DNA of 64,000 nucleotides, from assembly GCF_000383575.1 (NCBI RefSeq), contig NZ_KB911579.1, positions 2,574,523 to 2,638,522 on the forward strand, read 5' to 3'. The stretch is from Salinispora oceanensis. Its GTDB lineage: Bacteria > Actinomycetota > Actinomycetes > Mycobacteriales > Micromonosporaceae. Positions 27,293 to 38,006 of this stretch are shown piece after piece. Made by a program: the position numbers and the translations under genes. Every line of letters starts with the position of its first letter. Positions within the stretch are counted from its first letter, which is position 1. The notes under the pieces are model-generated. The model was not told the origin of the DNA. It saw only the letters and a program-made list of their open reading frames with translations, and made no database searches.

Positions 27293-28003
27293 TCACCATT
27301 GGAGCGGCTCCCGTCGGTAGAACAACTGCCCGGTGGGACCGCTGTCTGGCAGCGTCGCCAGCCAAGCGAAGGTGTCGGCAGCCTCGTCCGGAGTCTGCTC
27401 TGCCTTCCCGTAGGCCATTCGGGTGGCGACCTTTCCTGGTGAGGCGGCGTTCACCAGGATGTTCGCCGCATGGAGCTCCGCGGCCAGGATGCAGGTCAAG
27501 GCGTTCAGTGCGGTTTTGGAGATTCGGTAGGCCACGCTGCCAGAACTCATCTGCCCGAAGGTGCTCATATGGGTAGTGACGTTTACGATGCGGCCATACC
27601 CGAGTTTGCGCATTTCGGGTATGGCGGCTGTGCAGCAACGCCAGGCTCCCATCAGGTTGGCATCAATGGTTGCGCGAACCTTCTCCATGTCTGCCGCACT
27701 TGCTTGCTGGCCTCGGTCAATGGCTACCGCGGCATTGTTTACCAGCACGTCCAGCCGACCATAAGTGATTCCAGTATCTGCCATCACGCGGACGACGCTC
27801 GCCGGGTCGGTCACGTCGAGTTGGTGCGACGAAACCGACAGCCCTTCCTCGCGAAGCTTCGCCGCAGCCTGTTCGGCAGCCTGTTCACTTCGGGCCGTCA
27901 GCACCGCATGTAGGCCTTGCGCGGCCAGTCGCCGCGCGATCGCGTAGCCGAGTCCTCGGTTGGCTCCCGTAACGACCGCTACGCGCTTCCCAACGTTGTT
28001 CAT
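27293..28003 (-). CDS. SDR family oxidoreductase, carbonyl-reductase-like
   Basis: 236 residues. Nucleotide loop VTGANRGLGYAIA, LDVTD strand, LVNNAAVA, and YRISK (YxxxK) with a preceding Ser-rich segment; the ANRGLG motif and NILVNAASPG-type region recall plant/animal carbonyl-reductase-like SDRs. The C-terminal DEAADTFAWLATLPDSGPTGQLFYR is a further family trait. ATG start at 28003. Convergent with rarD (12 bp gap) and divergent from the broken XRE gene. Base composition is less GC-rich than the flanking nuo genes, in keeping with later arrival. Confidence 0.85.
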   Translation of the reverse strand: MNNVGKRVAVVTGANRGLGYAIARRLAAQGLHAVLTARSEQAAEQAAAKLREEGLSVSSHQLDVTDPASVVRVMADTGITYGRLDVLVNNAAVAIDRGQQASAADMEKVRATIDANLMGAWRCCTAAIPEMRKLGYGRIVNVTTHMSTFGQMSSGSVAYRISKTALNALTCILAAELHAANILVNAASPGKVATRMAYGKAEQTPDEAADTFAWLATLPDSGPTGQLFYRREPLQW

Positions 28004-28207
28004 CCGACTATGTGATCAAACCGTGGAGCTGATCGTCCAGAACGGTGTGCTCGGGAATGGAGGCGGGCGTCGTGCTTCACAGTGTGCTGGGGTGCGGCTA
28101 CGGTCGGAAGGGTTTGGTGGTGTTGTGCGAGGGCCTTTGGGTGGGGCTGGGGTTGCGGGTGGCGCGGTATTGGAGTCGATCAACCGGTTCGTGGAGGGCG
28201 GTTGGAG

Positions 28208-28780
28208 ATGGCGACTGGAGAGATGACCGCTGCGGCGTTTTTGGTGGCGGAGTTGCGGCGGGCGCGGGTTCGGCGGGGCTGGAGTCAGGAGGAGTTGGCC
28301 AAGGCCATCAACTATTCGCCGTCGATGGTCAGTGCGGTGGAGTTGGGGCAGGCGCCGCCGACCAGCAAGTATCTCGAGCAGTTCGACAAGGCGCTGGACA
28401 CCGGCGGCCTTTACTCGCATGTTGGCGAATCTGGTCAGTCTGGATCGTGCCCAACCCTGGCTAGGCGGCGGCGAGATCGTTTCGCAGGCGAGGGTGCTGC
28501 GGTGGTTCGAACCGCTCTACGTTCCCGGTCTGCTCCAGACCGAGGCGTACGCGCGTGCCGTGTTCGAGGCGGGCGGTCTGCTTGAGGCGGCGGAGGTGGA
28601 GGCGCGGCTCAACGAGTGGATGGAAGGCCAGCGCATCCTCTACGACGAGGAGCACAGGAAGTCGATCAAGCGTCGGATCTCGGGCGGCTGCAACGGGTCT
28701 GGGAAGCTAGCCTTGGCGAGGCGTTGCCTCCGCAGAAGTCGATCGAACTGGTGAGGGAAGTGACGGAGTCATGGACTTGA
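28208..28780 (+). pseudogene. Broken XRE-DUF5753 regulator
   Basis: From ATG 28208 (or 28223) the frame gives an N-terminal HTH (FLVAELRRARVRRGWSQEEL...SPSMVSAVELGQAPP). At about 28405-28415 the homology jumps from this frame to another, where TRMLANLVSLDRAQPWL and RWFEPLYVPGLLQTEAYARAV of the DUF5753 ligand-binding domain continue. After ILYDEEH (~28660) a large central part of DUF5753 is missing, and the family's C-terminal end (RVWEASLGEALPPQKSIEL...ESWT) appears in a third frame, stopping at 28780. So: one frameshift plus an internal deletion. Intact relatives are ~280 residues and pair with DUF397 proteins, as here. Confidence 0.75.
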
Positions 28781-28953
28781 CGGGTGCTACCTGGCGGAAG
28801 AGCAGTCGGAGTGCTCAGACCAACGACTGTGTTGAGGTGGCGACGAACCTGGCCGGTGTGGTGGGGGTGCGGGACAGTAAGGATCCGGCGGGGCCGGCGC
28901 TGGCGGTTGATCCGGGTTCCTGGCGGTCCTTCCTGGCGTCGCTGCAACGCTAG
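28771..28953 (+). CDS. DUF397 domain protein
   Basis: 60 residues, full-length for the family: WRKSSRSAQTNDCVEVA, then GVVGVRDSKDPAGPALAV and a terminal WRSFLASLQ. DUF397 proteins are small acidic partners of XRE-DUF5753 regulators in actinobacteria, encoded immediately downstream. The ATG at 28771 overlaps the final codons of the broken regulator by 10 bp, preserving the original coupling. With the regulator inactivated, this partner may be an orphan or work with a regulator encoded elsewhere. Confidence 0.88.
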   Translation: MDLTGATWRKSSRSAQTNDCVEVATNLAGVVGVRDSKDPAGPALAVDPGSWRSFLASLQR

Positions 28954-29023
28954 GGCCCCCGACCGGATCCGCGGGTGAACCGATTCTGGGCGGATCAAGG
29001 ATCGCTGCTGGGAGGTTTACCCA

Positions 29024-29665
29024 ATGACCACGCGCGCGACCGTGCCGGACGGTAGGGCCTACGAGGCTCTGATATTTGACTGGGATGGCACCCTTGTGGA
29101 TTCCAGTAAGGTCTGTTTTGCGGCCCTGGTGCGTGCGATGGCAGATGTGGGAGTGAAGCTAGATCCGGATTGGTATTGGCCGCGGCAGGCGATTGCGTCG
29201 CCGGACCTGCTGCTCGTGTGGGAGCAGGAGTTTGGTCATCTGCCGGAACCGATTGACGAAATTATCGGCAGGTGCCGCAGGTACGTGCGGGCTGCCGCCC
29301 CTAACCTCAAGGTGATCGACGAAGTGGCCCTGGTCGCGCGCGCCGCACGGCAGCGCGGCCAGCGGCTCGGCATCGGCTCGAACTCGTCCGGAAACGTCGT
29401 GGCTGCCGGGCTCGCAGCGACAGGCCTTGCAGCCCTGTTTGATGTCGTCGTCACCTGGAGTGATGTGCCGCGGGGCAGGGGCAAACCCGAGCCAGATATC
29501 TTCTTGCTGGCTGCCCAGCGGCTCGATGCTGAGCCGGCCGACTGCTTAGTCTATGAGGACACGCAGGCGGGTGTCGCGGCGGCCAAATCGGCAGGCATGA
29601 CGGCGTTCAACGTGCAGACCGGCGTCCTGAGTGGGCCTACCGGAATGACGCCCCTGTCACGATAA
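29024..29665 (+). CDS. HAD-family hydrolase (phosphoglycolate-phosphatase-like)
   Basis: 213 residues. HAD motifs in order: I FDWDGTLVDS (nucleophile Asp ~residue 19), II GIGSNSSG, III Lys in GRGKPEPD, IV VYEDTQAG. A helical C1 cap separates motifs I and II. It matches beta-phosphoglucomutase/phosphoglycolate-phosphatase-like members; substrate unknown. ATG 29024 has GGGAGG 8 bp upstream. Codon use is noticeably less GC-biased than that of the adjacent nuo genes (for example gatatttgactgggat), suggesting acquired DNA. Confidence 0.87.
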   Translation: MTTRATVPDGRAYEALIFDWDGTLVDSSKVCFAALVRAMADVGVKLDPDWYWPRQAIASPDLLLVWEQEFGHLPEPIDEIIGRCRRYVRAAAPNLKVIDEVALVARAARQRGQRLGIGSNSSGNVVAAGLAATGLAALFDVVVTWSDVPRGRGKPEPDIFLLAAQRLDAEPADCLVYEDTQAGVAAAKSAGMTAFNVQTGVLSGPTGMTPLSR

Positions 29666-29870
29666 GCCGCAGCGCGATCGTCTCGGGATCACCGCCACCA
29701 CTGGTGGCGTCCAGTACCCGTGGCTCGATCACCCGGCTCGGCACCAGGGCGGAGGTGGCCGTGGCGGTGTCTTCCGCTGGCCATTGCCCGGCCTGAGCTG
29801 GCGAGCCCGGTTCGCTCTCGCCACCGGCCTCATCTGCTGCGTCCAAACGCCCTGGCATGCCCGTGGTCCG

Positions 29871-30932
29871 TCAGCGCAGGGGGGTGTGTGCGGGGTCGAC
29901 CCGTTCGGCCGGAGGGGGCGGCGGTGGGGCGGTGCCGTCGCCGAAGGGGCGACCACCCAGCTCCCCCCGACCGTGCGGTGTCAGCCAGTTCGCCAGATCC
30001 GGGCCGAGCGGGACGATCGCGGTCGGGTTGAGGTCCCCGTGCACCGCGTAGTAGTGCCGTTTGATGTGATCGAAGTCGATGGTGTCGCCGAACCCGGGGG
30101 TCTGGAACAGGTCCCGGGCATACGCCCAGAGCACCGGCATCTCGGTCAACTTGCTGCGGTTGCACTTGAAGTGGCCGTGGTAGACCGGGTCGAAGCGGAC
30201 CAGCGTGGTGAACAGCCGTACGTCCGCCTCGGTGATCGTCTCCCCGACCAGGTAGCGGCGTTCGGCGAGCCGGTCGCTCAGCCAGTCCAGCCGGTCGAAC
30301 AGCCGCTGGTACGCCCGGTCGTACGCCGACTGGCTGCCGGCAAAGCCACACCGGTAGACCCCGTTGTTGACATCGGCGAAGACCACCGCGTTCACCTCGT
30401 CGATCTCGTCCCGGAGCCGCTGCGGATAGAGCTCCGGTGCCCCGTCGCGGTGGTACGCGGTCCACTCGGTTGACAGGTCGAGACTCATCTGCGCGAAGTC
30501 GTTGGTCACCACCTGCCCGGTCGGTACGTCGACGATCGCCGGTACCGTGATCCCGCGGTCGTAGCCGGGGAAGCGCGCGAAGTAGGCGTCCGCCAGCCGT
30601 TCGATGTCGAGCACCGGATCCCGGCCACCGGGGTCGAGGTCGAAGCTCCAGCTTCGCCGGTCGTGGGTCGGGCCGGCGATCGCCATCGAGAGGACGTCCT
30701 CCAGCCCGAGTAGCCGTCGGACGATGACCAGCCGGTTCGCCCACGGGCAGGCGCGACTCACCGCCAGCCGGTACCGCCCCGGCTCCACCGGCCAGCCGTC
30801 CCCGCCGTCGGCGGTGATCCGGGTGGCGATGTAGCGCTGATCCCGGGTGAACTCGCCGCCCGGCTCGACGTACCGTCCGCCGGTGCGGCGCAGCGCCGCC
30901 TCGCCGCTGCCCGCCGTCGCGCCCTCGGTCAC
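29871..30932 (-). CDS. Glutathionyl-hydroquinone-reductase-like protein (ECM4/YqjG family)
   Basis: About 353 residues. Thioredoxin-fold N-terminal part with the catalytic motif SRACPWANR (Cys-Pro-Trp), then the GST-C helical domain with [49 protein letters not shown] and [10 protein letters not shown], all typical of xi-class GSTs. Such enzymes reduce glutathionyl- or, in actinobacteria presumably, mycothiol/other thiol-conjugated hydroquinones; the thiol partner is inference. GTG 30932 chosen for AGAGGGGG 5 bp upstream; ATG 30971 and further codons fall in a 22 bp duplication. Confidence 0.85.
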   Translation of the reverse strand: MTEGATAGSGEAALRRTGGRYVEPGGEFTRDQRYIATRITADGGDGWPVEPGRYRLAVSRACPWANRLVIVRRLLGLEDVLSMAIAGPTHDRRSWSFDLDPGGRDPVLDIERLADAYFARFPGYDRGITVPAIVDVPTGQVVTNDFAQMSLDLSTEWTAYHRDGAPELYPQRLRDEIDEVNAVVFADVNNGVYRCGFAGSQSAYDRAYQRLFDRLDWLSDRLAERRYLVGETITEADVRLFTTLVRFDPVYHGHFKCNRSKLTEMPVLWAYARDLFQTPGFGDTIDFDHIKRHYYAVHGDLNPTAIVPLGPDLANWLTPHGRGELGGRPFGDGTAPPPPPPAERVDPAHTPLR

Positions 30933-30950
30933 GCCGCCCCCTCTGGTCGT

Positions 30951-30994
30951 CGCGATGCGCCCACCACCCATCCGCGATGCGCCCACCACCCATC
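30951..30994 (-). repeat. 22 bp tandem duplication upstream of the GHR-like gene
   Basis: Two identical adjacent 22 bp units start at 30951 and 30973 (begin CGCGATGCGCCCACCACCC). They lie in the divergent region between the GHR-like gene and nuoI and duplicate an upstream in-frame ATG of the former. Confidence 0.85.
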
Positions 30995-31191
30995 ATCGCC
31001 GGATCAGTCGGCGCGCGAAGCGTCGCGCCGTAACCCGGCCGCGCCTCGCCCGACCGATGGGTCACCCGCCGGCGGAGGCCGACAGCCGCAGCTGGCCCGG
31101 CCGACGGTCGCCGCCCGCACCGGCCGCCCGCCGTAGCCCGCACCCGGGTGGTGGTCGCGCCCGCCGGGGGGCACAGGGCAGGATGGTCGGC

Positions 31192-31923
31192 ATGACCGAC
31201 CCCAGCGAGCGCAGCGACCCGGCCGACGGTGAGCGCGGCCTGCCCGGCGTGGGCCTGGTCAAGGGGCTCGCGGTCACGCTGAAGACGATGACCCGCCGCT
31301 CGGCCACCCAGCAGTACCCGGATGTCGCCCCGGCGTTGCCGCCGCGATCGCGCGGCGTGATCGCGCTGGTCGAGGAGAACTGCACGGTCTGCATGCTCTG
31401 CGCCCGCGAGTGTCCGGACTGGTGCATCTACATCGACTCGCACAAGGAGGAGGTGGTGGTACCCGGGGCGGCTCGTGCCCGGCAGCGCAACGTGCTGGAC
31501 CGGTTCGACATCGACTTCTCGCTCTGCATGTACTGCGGGATCTGCATCGAGGTCTGCCCGTTCGACGCGCTCTACTGGTCCCCGGAGTTCGAGTACGCCG
31601 AGTACGACATCAAGGACCTCCTGCACGACAAGGACCACCTCGGCGAGTGGATGGGCACCGTCCCGCCGCCGCCCGCGCACGACCCGAACGGCGAGCCGGC
31701 CAAGGAGGAGACCGCCGCCGCGCGGAAAGCCGCGGTCCCGGCCAACCCCGCCGAGCGTCCGACGGCCGCCGCGCCCCGCTCCACCGAACGCCCGACGGCC
31801 GCCGCGCCCCGCTCCACCGAACGCCCGGCGGCCGCCCCGCCCCGTGCCGCGGATCGCCCCCCGCCCCGACCCGGGGCCCGACCAGCCGGGGACACCGCAA
31901 CCGGGGAAGGCCCGACCCCGTGA
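31192..31923 (+). CDS. nuoI: NADH-quinone oxidoreductase subunit I (second-set)
   Basis: 243 residues. Two 4Fe-4S ferredoxin motifs bind clusters N6a/N6b: [12 protein letters not shown] (~residue 65) and [12 protein letters not shown] (~residue 112), followed by family-specific [16 protein letters not shown]. The catalytic part ends near residue 165; the remaining ~80 residues form a Pro/Ala/Arg-rich tail with 11-residue repeats, absent from typical NuoI (~180 residues). ATG 31192 (or 31183). The stop overlaps the nuoJ start (GTGA). First gene of an unbroken nuoI-J-K-L-M-N run. Confidence 0.93.
   Translation: MTDPSERSDPADGERGLPGVGLVKGLAVTLKTMTRRSATQQYPDVAPALPPRSRGVIALVEENCTVCMLCARECPDWCIYIDSHKEEVVVPGAARARQRNVLDRFDIDFSLCMYCGICIEVCPFDALYWSPEFEYAEYDIKDLLHDKDHLGEWMGTVPPPPAHDPNGEPAKEETAAARKAAVPANPAERPTAAAPRSTERPTAAAPRSTERPAAAPPRAADRPPPRPGARPAGDTATGEGPTP
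31756..31854 (+). repeat. 33 bp tandem repeats in the nuoI tail
   Basis: Two near-identical 33 bp units (31756-31788, 31789-31821) plus a diverged third (31822-31854) encode [15 protein letters not shown] 11-mers in the C-terminal tail of NuoI. In frame, so expansion or loss would be tolerated. Confidence 0.8.
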
Positions 31924-32495
31924 CCGGCACCGACGCGCTGCTGCTCGCCCTGGGCGCGCTGGCGGTCGGCTCCGGCGCCCTGGCGGTGGCCACCCGACAC
32001 CTGGTCCGGGCCGGCCTCTACCTGGTGCTCTGCCTCGCCGCCGTGGCTGGGATGTACCTGGTCCTCACCGCCGAGCTGGTCGCCTGGGTGCAGGTGCTGA
32101 TCTATGTGGGGGCGGTGGTGGTGCTGCTGCTCTTCGCGGTGATGCTCACCCGTGCCCCGATCGGCGCCTCCACCGACCTGGACCGACCGGGTTGGCCGGC
32201 CGCCCTGATCGGCGGCGGCACCGGGCTCGGGCTGGCCGCGCTGCTGGTGGACGCGTACCGGTGGTCGTCGGTGCCGCTACCCACGGCCGGTAGCGCCGAA
32301 CGGATCGGGGAGCAGATCTTCGGCAGTTGGGTGCTGCCCTTCGAGGTGCTCTCGGTGCTGCTGCTCGCTGCCCTGGTGGGGGCGATCATCCTGTCCCGAC
32401 CGGACATCGGACGGTCACCGGTGGACCCGGCCGGCGGCAGCGGGGCGGACGAGGTCGCCACCGAAACCGCCACCGAGGGCAGGCGGTCCCGGTGA
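31920..32495 (+). CDS. nuoJ: NADH-quinone oxidoreductase subunit J (second-set)
   Basis: 191 residues with five predicted membrane helices. The conserved helix-3 stretch [21 protein letters not shown] contains the pi-bulge region that shifts during coupling. GTG 31920 overlaps the nuoI stop, and its own stop overlaps the nuoK start, so translation is coupled along the operon. A short charged tail follows the last helix. Confidence 0.92.
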   Translation: MTGTDALLLALGALAVGSGALAVATRHLVRAGLYLVLCLAAVAGMYLVLTAELVAWVQVLIYVGAVVVLLLFAVMLTRAPIGASTDLDRPGWPAALIGGGTGLGLAALLVDAYRWSSVPLPTAGSAERIGEQIFGSWVLPFEVLSVLLLAALVGAIILSRPDIGRSPVDPAGGSGADEVATETATEGRRSR

Positions 32496-32920
32496 GGCCG
32501 GTCATCCCCTACGTCACCGCCGCCCTGCTGTTCGGGCTCGGCACCTACGGGGTGCTGCGCCGGCGCAACGCCATTTTGGTGCTGATCGCGGTCGAGCTGA
32601 TGCTGAACGCGGTGAACCTGATCCTGGTCACCGCCGACACCACGGTTCGATCCCAGCTGCCGCACGGCGGCCAGGTCTTCGCGCTGTTCGTGATCGTGCT
32701 GGCCGCCGCCGAGGTGGGTGTCGGGCTGGCCATCGTGCTGCAGCTCTACCGGATGCGCGCCAGCGTGGCCGTGGACGAGGTGCCGCTGGCCGAGCCCCCG
32801 TCGCCGAACGCCCCGGCCGAGGCCCCGTCGCCGAATGCTCTGGCCGGGCCGTCGGCGTCCCCGCCCAACAAGGCCGCCCCGCCCACCACGGCGGCCACCC
32901 CTGGGGAGGCAGACCGGTGA
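32492..32920 (+). CDS. nuoK: NADH-quinone oxidoreductase subunit K (second-set)
   Basis: 142 residues. Three helices with the two conserved membrane glutamates of NuoK, in LIAVELMLNAVNL and VLAAAEVGVGLAI. Canonical NuoK is about 100 residues; here a Pro/Ser/Ala-rich tail of ~40 residues follows LQLYRMR, with a repeated PSPNA motif. GTG 32492 overlaps the end of nuoJ; the stop overlaps the nuoL start. Confidence 0.92.
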   Translation: MRPVIPYVTAALLFGLGTYGVLRRRNAILVLIAVELMLNAVNLILVTADTTVRSQLPHGGQVFALFVIVLAAAEVGVGLAIVLQLYRMRASVAVDEVPLAEPPSPNAPAEAPSPNALAGPSASPPNKAAPPTTAATPGEADR

Positions 32921-34862
32921 GCACGCCCGTCCTGCTCGGCACGCTGCTGCCGGCCGTACCCCTGGTGGCCGGCCTGCTCGGGCTCCTGCTGCCGCCGGCG
33001 TCCCCGGAAGCCGGTGCGGCCCGGCGGCGGGCCCGCCGGGCGGCGATCACCCTCGGGACGACCGGCGCGGCCCTGTCGCTACTCCTCGCCGTCGCCCTGC
33101 TGGCCACCCTCGACGCGCCGGCCGAGGCCACCCGGACCTGGGTCGACTTCGGCGGGCTGACGGTCACCCTCGGCGTCCGGCTGGACTCGACGGTGGCGCT
33201 GGTGGCGGTCGCCGTCGCCGCGGTGGCCCTCGCCGTGCAGGTCTACTCGATCGGCTACCTCCGGAACGGCCCGCACGACGAGGTCGACGTCGACCACCGC
33301 TACCCGCCGTACGCGGCCCAGATCAGCCTCTTCACCGCCGCGATGCTGCTGGTGGTGGTCGCCGGCGACCTCATTCTGCTGCTGGTCGGCTGGGAGGTGA
33401 TGGGCCTCTGCTCGTACCTTCTGATCGCCCATGAGCGACGGCTGCCCGCGGCGCCCGGCGCCGCGATGAAGGCCTTCCTGGTCACCCGGGTGGGCGACGT
33501 CGGCTTCCTGCTCGGGATCGCGCTGCTCGGCGTCTCCGCGGGCAGCTTCCGGATCGCCGACGTGCTCAGCCACGACCACGCCACCGGCCTGCTCACCGCC
33601 GCCTGCCTGCTGTTGCTCGCCGGGGTGGCCGGCAAGAGCGCCCAGTTCCCGCTGCACACCTGGCTGCCCGACGCGATGGCCGGCCCCACCCCGATCTCCG
33701 CGCTGATCCACGCGGCGACCATGGTGGCCGCCGGGGTCTACGTCGTCGCCCGGCTCTTCCCCCTCTTCGGGCAGGTGCCGGTCGCCCTGGCGGTGCTCGG
33801 CGTGCTGGCCTCGATCACCCTGCTGCTCGGCGCGTTCGCCGCCCTCGCCCAGGACGACCTCAAGCGGGTCCTCGCCTGGTCAACGGTCTCCCAGCTGGGC
33901 TACCTGACCGGTGCGCTGGCCGTGGGTGCACCCGCGGCGGCCCTGTTCCACCTACTCACCCACGCCGCCTTCAAGGCGCTGCTCTTCCTCGCCGCGGGGG
34001 CGGTGATCCACGCCGCGGGTACCGCGCTGATGTCCCAGCTCGGTGGCCTGCGCCGGACGATGCCGGTGACCTTCTGGTCCATGCTGGTCGGCCTCGGCGC
34101 GCTGGCCGGGCTGCCGCCGCTTTCCGGCTTCTTCAGCAAGGACTCCGTGCTGTACGCCGCCGAGGAAGCCGCCCGGCACGGCGGCCCCGCGCCGGCCTGG
34201 GTGGGCTGGTCGGTGTGGCTGGCCGGGCTGGTCGGGGTCGCCCTCACCGCCGGGTACGCCACCCGGCTGCTGCTACGTACCTTCTTCGGCGCACCCCGCA
34301 GCCCGCTGCCTCAGCCGCACGACCCGCCCGCGGTGCTGCGCTGGCCGGTGCTGCTGCTGACCGTCCCGGCGGCGCTGCTCGGTCTGGCCGGATTCTCCGG
34401 AACCTTCGCCCGGTGGCTCGAACCGTACGGGTCGGCCACCCGGGAGCGCACCGCGGAGTTGCTGCCCGCCGATCCGCTGGTGCACGTCGGCCCGACCGTG
34501 CTGCTGCCGCTCGTCCTGCTGGCGCTCGGGGCGGGGCTCGCCTGGGCCCGCTGGCGGCGAGATCCGGGCGGTGACCCGGCCGTGCTGCTGGGTCCGCTGC
34601 GACCGCTGTCGGCCCGCGCGTTCTGGCTCGACGACCTCCAGCACACCCTGGTGGTACGCCCGATCGCGCGGCTCGCCGCTGGCGCACGTACCGCCGACGA
34701 GGTGGTGGTGGATGGCGCGGTCACCGGCAGCGGTCGGGTGGCCTGGTGGCTTGGGGGCGGGCTGGCGGCGTGGCACCGCGCCACGCTGCCCCGGGCCGCC
34801 GCCGGTGTGTTGGCCGGCGCGCTGCTGATCGGGCTGGCGGCCGTGTTGATCGGAGGCGACGC

Positions 34863-34866
<4 letters not shown>
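32917..34866 (+). CDS. nuoL: NADH-quinone oxidoreductase subunit L (second-set)
   Basis: 649 residues, an antiporter-like proton-pumping subunit. Key residues are kept: Glu in LLVGWEVMGLCSYLL, Lys in GKSAQFPLHTWLPDAM, and the broken-helix region HAAFKALLFLAAGAVIHA. The long C-terminal amphipathic helix is represented by the last ~150 residues. GTG 32917 overlaps nuoK and the stop overlaps nuoM, both by 4 bp. Confidence 0.94.
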
Positions 34867-36377
<1,511 letters not shown>

Positions 36378-36396
36378 GCTGGCTGGAGGTACGGGC

Positions 36397-37884
36397 ATGA
36401 GCATGGTGCAGACCGTCGACAACATCGCGCTGCTGCCGGCGTACCTGGCCGCCGGGACGGCGGTGCTGGTGCTCCTCGCCGACCTGCTGGTGGCCCGGGC
36501 GCGGGTCACCGTCTCCGCCGCCGCGCTCGGTGCGCTCGCCACCGCCGCCAGCGCGATCTTCGTCGGCGGAGGCGGCGAACGCCGTACCTTCTGCGTCGGC
36601 GCCGACTGCTCATATGTCTTCGGTGGCCGGGCCGCCCTGGTCGCCGTACTCGTCGCGCTGCTCACCCTGGGGGTGCTGGGGCTCTCCGGGCCGCTGCTGC
36701 GGGCCGGGGCGACACCGGTGGGCGAGTACTGCTTCCTGCTCGCCGCGTCAATGACCGGTGGGGTGGCGCTCGGTGCGGCCGGTGACCTGATCACCCTGAT
36801 CGTGGCGCTGGAGACCCTAACCCTGCCGCTGTACGTCCTGGTGGGCCTGCGCCGGGGCAGCCTGGCCAGCATCGAGGCGGCGGTGACCTTCTTCGTGGTC
36901 AGCGTGGTCGCCACGACGCTGAGCCTGCTCGGGGCGGCCCTGCTCTACGCGTCCACCGGCGCGCTGCACCTCGGCCGGCTCGGGGTGCTCTTCGCCGAGC
37001 AGCCGGAGCTGCTCGACATCCCGCTGACCACCGTCGCCGTGGCGCTGGTCGTGGTGGGGCTGACAGTCAAGGTGGCGGCGGTGCCCTTCCACGCCTGGGC
37101 GCCCACCACCTACGACGGCGCGCCGCTGCCGGTGGCCGCGTACCTCTCCACAGTCTCGAAGCTCGGCGGGGTGGTCGCCCTGCTCGCGGTGGTGCAGTAC
37201 GCCCTGCCGGCCCGGACCACCGGCCCGGTGCTCGCGCTGCTCGCGGTGTTGACCATGACCGTCGGTAACTTGGTGGCGCTGCGCCAGCGCCGCACCGTAC
37301 GGCTGCTCGCCTGGTCCTCGGTGGCCCAGGCGGGCTACATTCTCGCGCCGCTCGGCGCGCTGGCCCTCGCCGCTGGCCGCACCGCCGACGCCCGCGCCGC
37401 CGCGTACGCGGCAGCGGTGGCGTACACGGTCTTCTTCGTGGTCCTGGAGCTGGCGGCGTTCGCGGCCGTGGTCGCGCTGCGGCCGGCGGGAGCGGACGGC
37501 GGCACCCTCGACGAGTTGCGGGGCGCGGCCCGGCGCCGGCCGTGGGCGGCGGTGGGGCTGGCGCTGGCACTGGTCGGGCTCGCCGGTCTGCCGCCCGGTC
37601 TCGCCGGGCTCTTCGCGAAGGTCACCGTGGTCCGGTCACTGCTTGACGGAGGTGCCGGCTGGCTGGCCCTGGTGGTGGCGGTTAACGCGGTGCTCGGCCT
37701 GGCCTACTACCTGCGGGTCGTCGCCGTGCTCTGGTCCACCGACCGGCCGGCAGCGGTGCCGACCGACCCGGCGGCGGTGTTGGTCCGGGCCAAGCCGGTC
37801 GCGGCGGTCCTGGCGGCGGCGACGGTCGTGGCGCTGGTGGTCGGCTTCGCCCCGCAACTCGTGCTCGACCTCGCCGCCCGCTGA
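36397..37884 (+). CDS. nuoN: NADH-quinone oxidoreductase subunit N (second-set)
   Basis: 495 residues. Antiporter-like fold with Glu in LIVALETLTLPLYVLV and Lys in LTVKVAAVPFHAWAPTTYDGAP; LLAWSSVAQAGYILAPLGA is the conserved NuoN stretch. Start ATG 36397 with GGAGG about 8 bp upstream. Last gene of the second nuo cluster; a 122 bp gap leads to htpX. Confidence 0.94.
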   Translation: MSMVQTVDNIALLPAYLAAGTAVLVLLADLLVARARVTVSAAALGALATAASAIFVGGGGERRTFCVGADCSYVFGGRAALVAVLVALLTLGVLGLSGPLLRAGATPVGEYCFLLAASMTGGVALGAAGDLITLIVALETLTLPLYVLVGLRRGSLASIEAAVTFFVVSVVATTLSLLGAALLYASTGALHLGRLGVLFAEQPELLDIPLTTVAVALVVVGLTVKVAAVPFHAWAPTTYDGAPLPVAAYLSTVSKLGGVVALLAVVQYALPARTTGPVLALLAVLTMTVGNLVALRQRRTVRLLAWSSVAQAGYILAPLGALALAAGRTADARAAAYAAAVAYTVFFVVLELAAFAAVVALRPAGADGGTLDELRGAARRRPWAAVGLALALVGLAGLPPGLAGLFAKVTVVRSLLDGGAGWLALVVAVNAVLGLAYYLRVVAVLWSTDRPAAVPTDPAAVLVRAKPVAAVLAAATVVALVVGFAPQLVLDLAAR

Positions 37885-38006
37885 CCCAGCGGTCCTACAC
37901 CCCTCGTTACCAGGCATTTCACAGCCATATGACGGATGGTTGACGGGTACCGGTGGTGTTGAACCGGTCAGCGGACCAACGCGGTCCGCGCACCGAAGGA
38001 GTGACC

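Noticed and set aside
26323..27576. Plus-strand frame overlapping rarD in another phase
   Set aside because: rarD in its own frame has clear EamA motifs; the other frame is Arg/Gly noise.
29637..29858. 73-codon minus-strand frame between the HAD and GHR-like genes
   Set aside because: Overlaps the end of the HAD gene, no recognisable domain or ribosome binding site; possibly a gene remnant, but unsupported.
29830..31680. Long minus-strand frame across the GHR-like gene and nuoI (616 codons)
   Set aside because: It shadows two well-supported genes in other frames and shows no recognisable domain.
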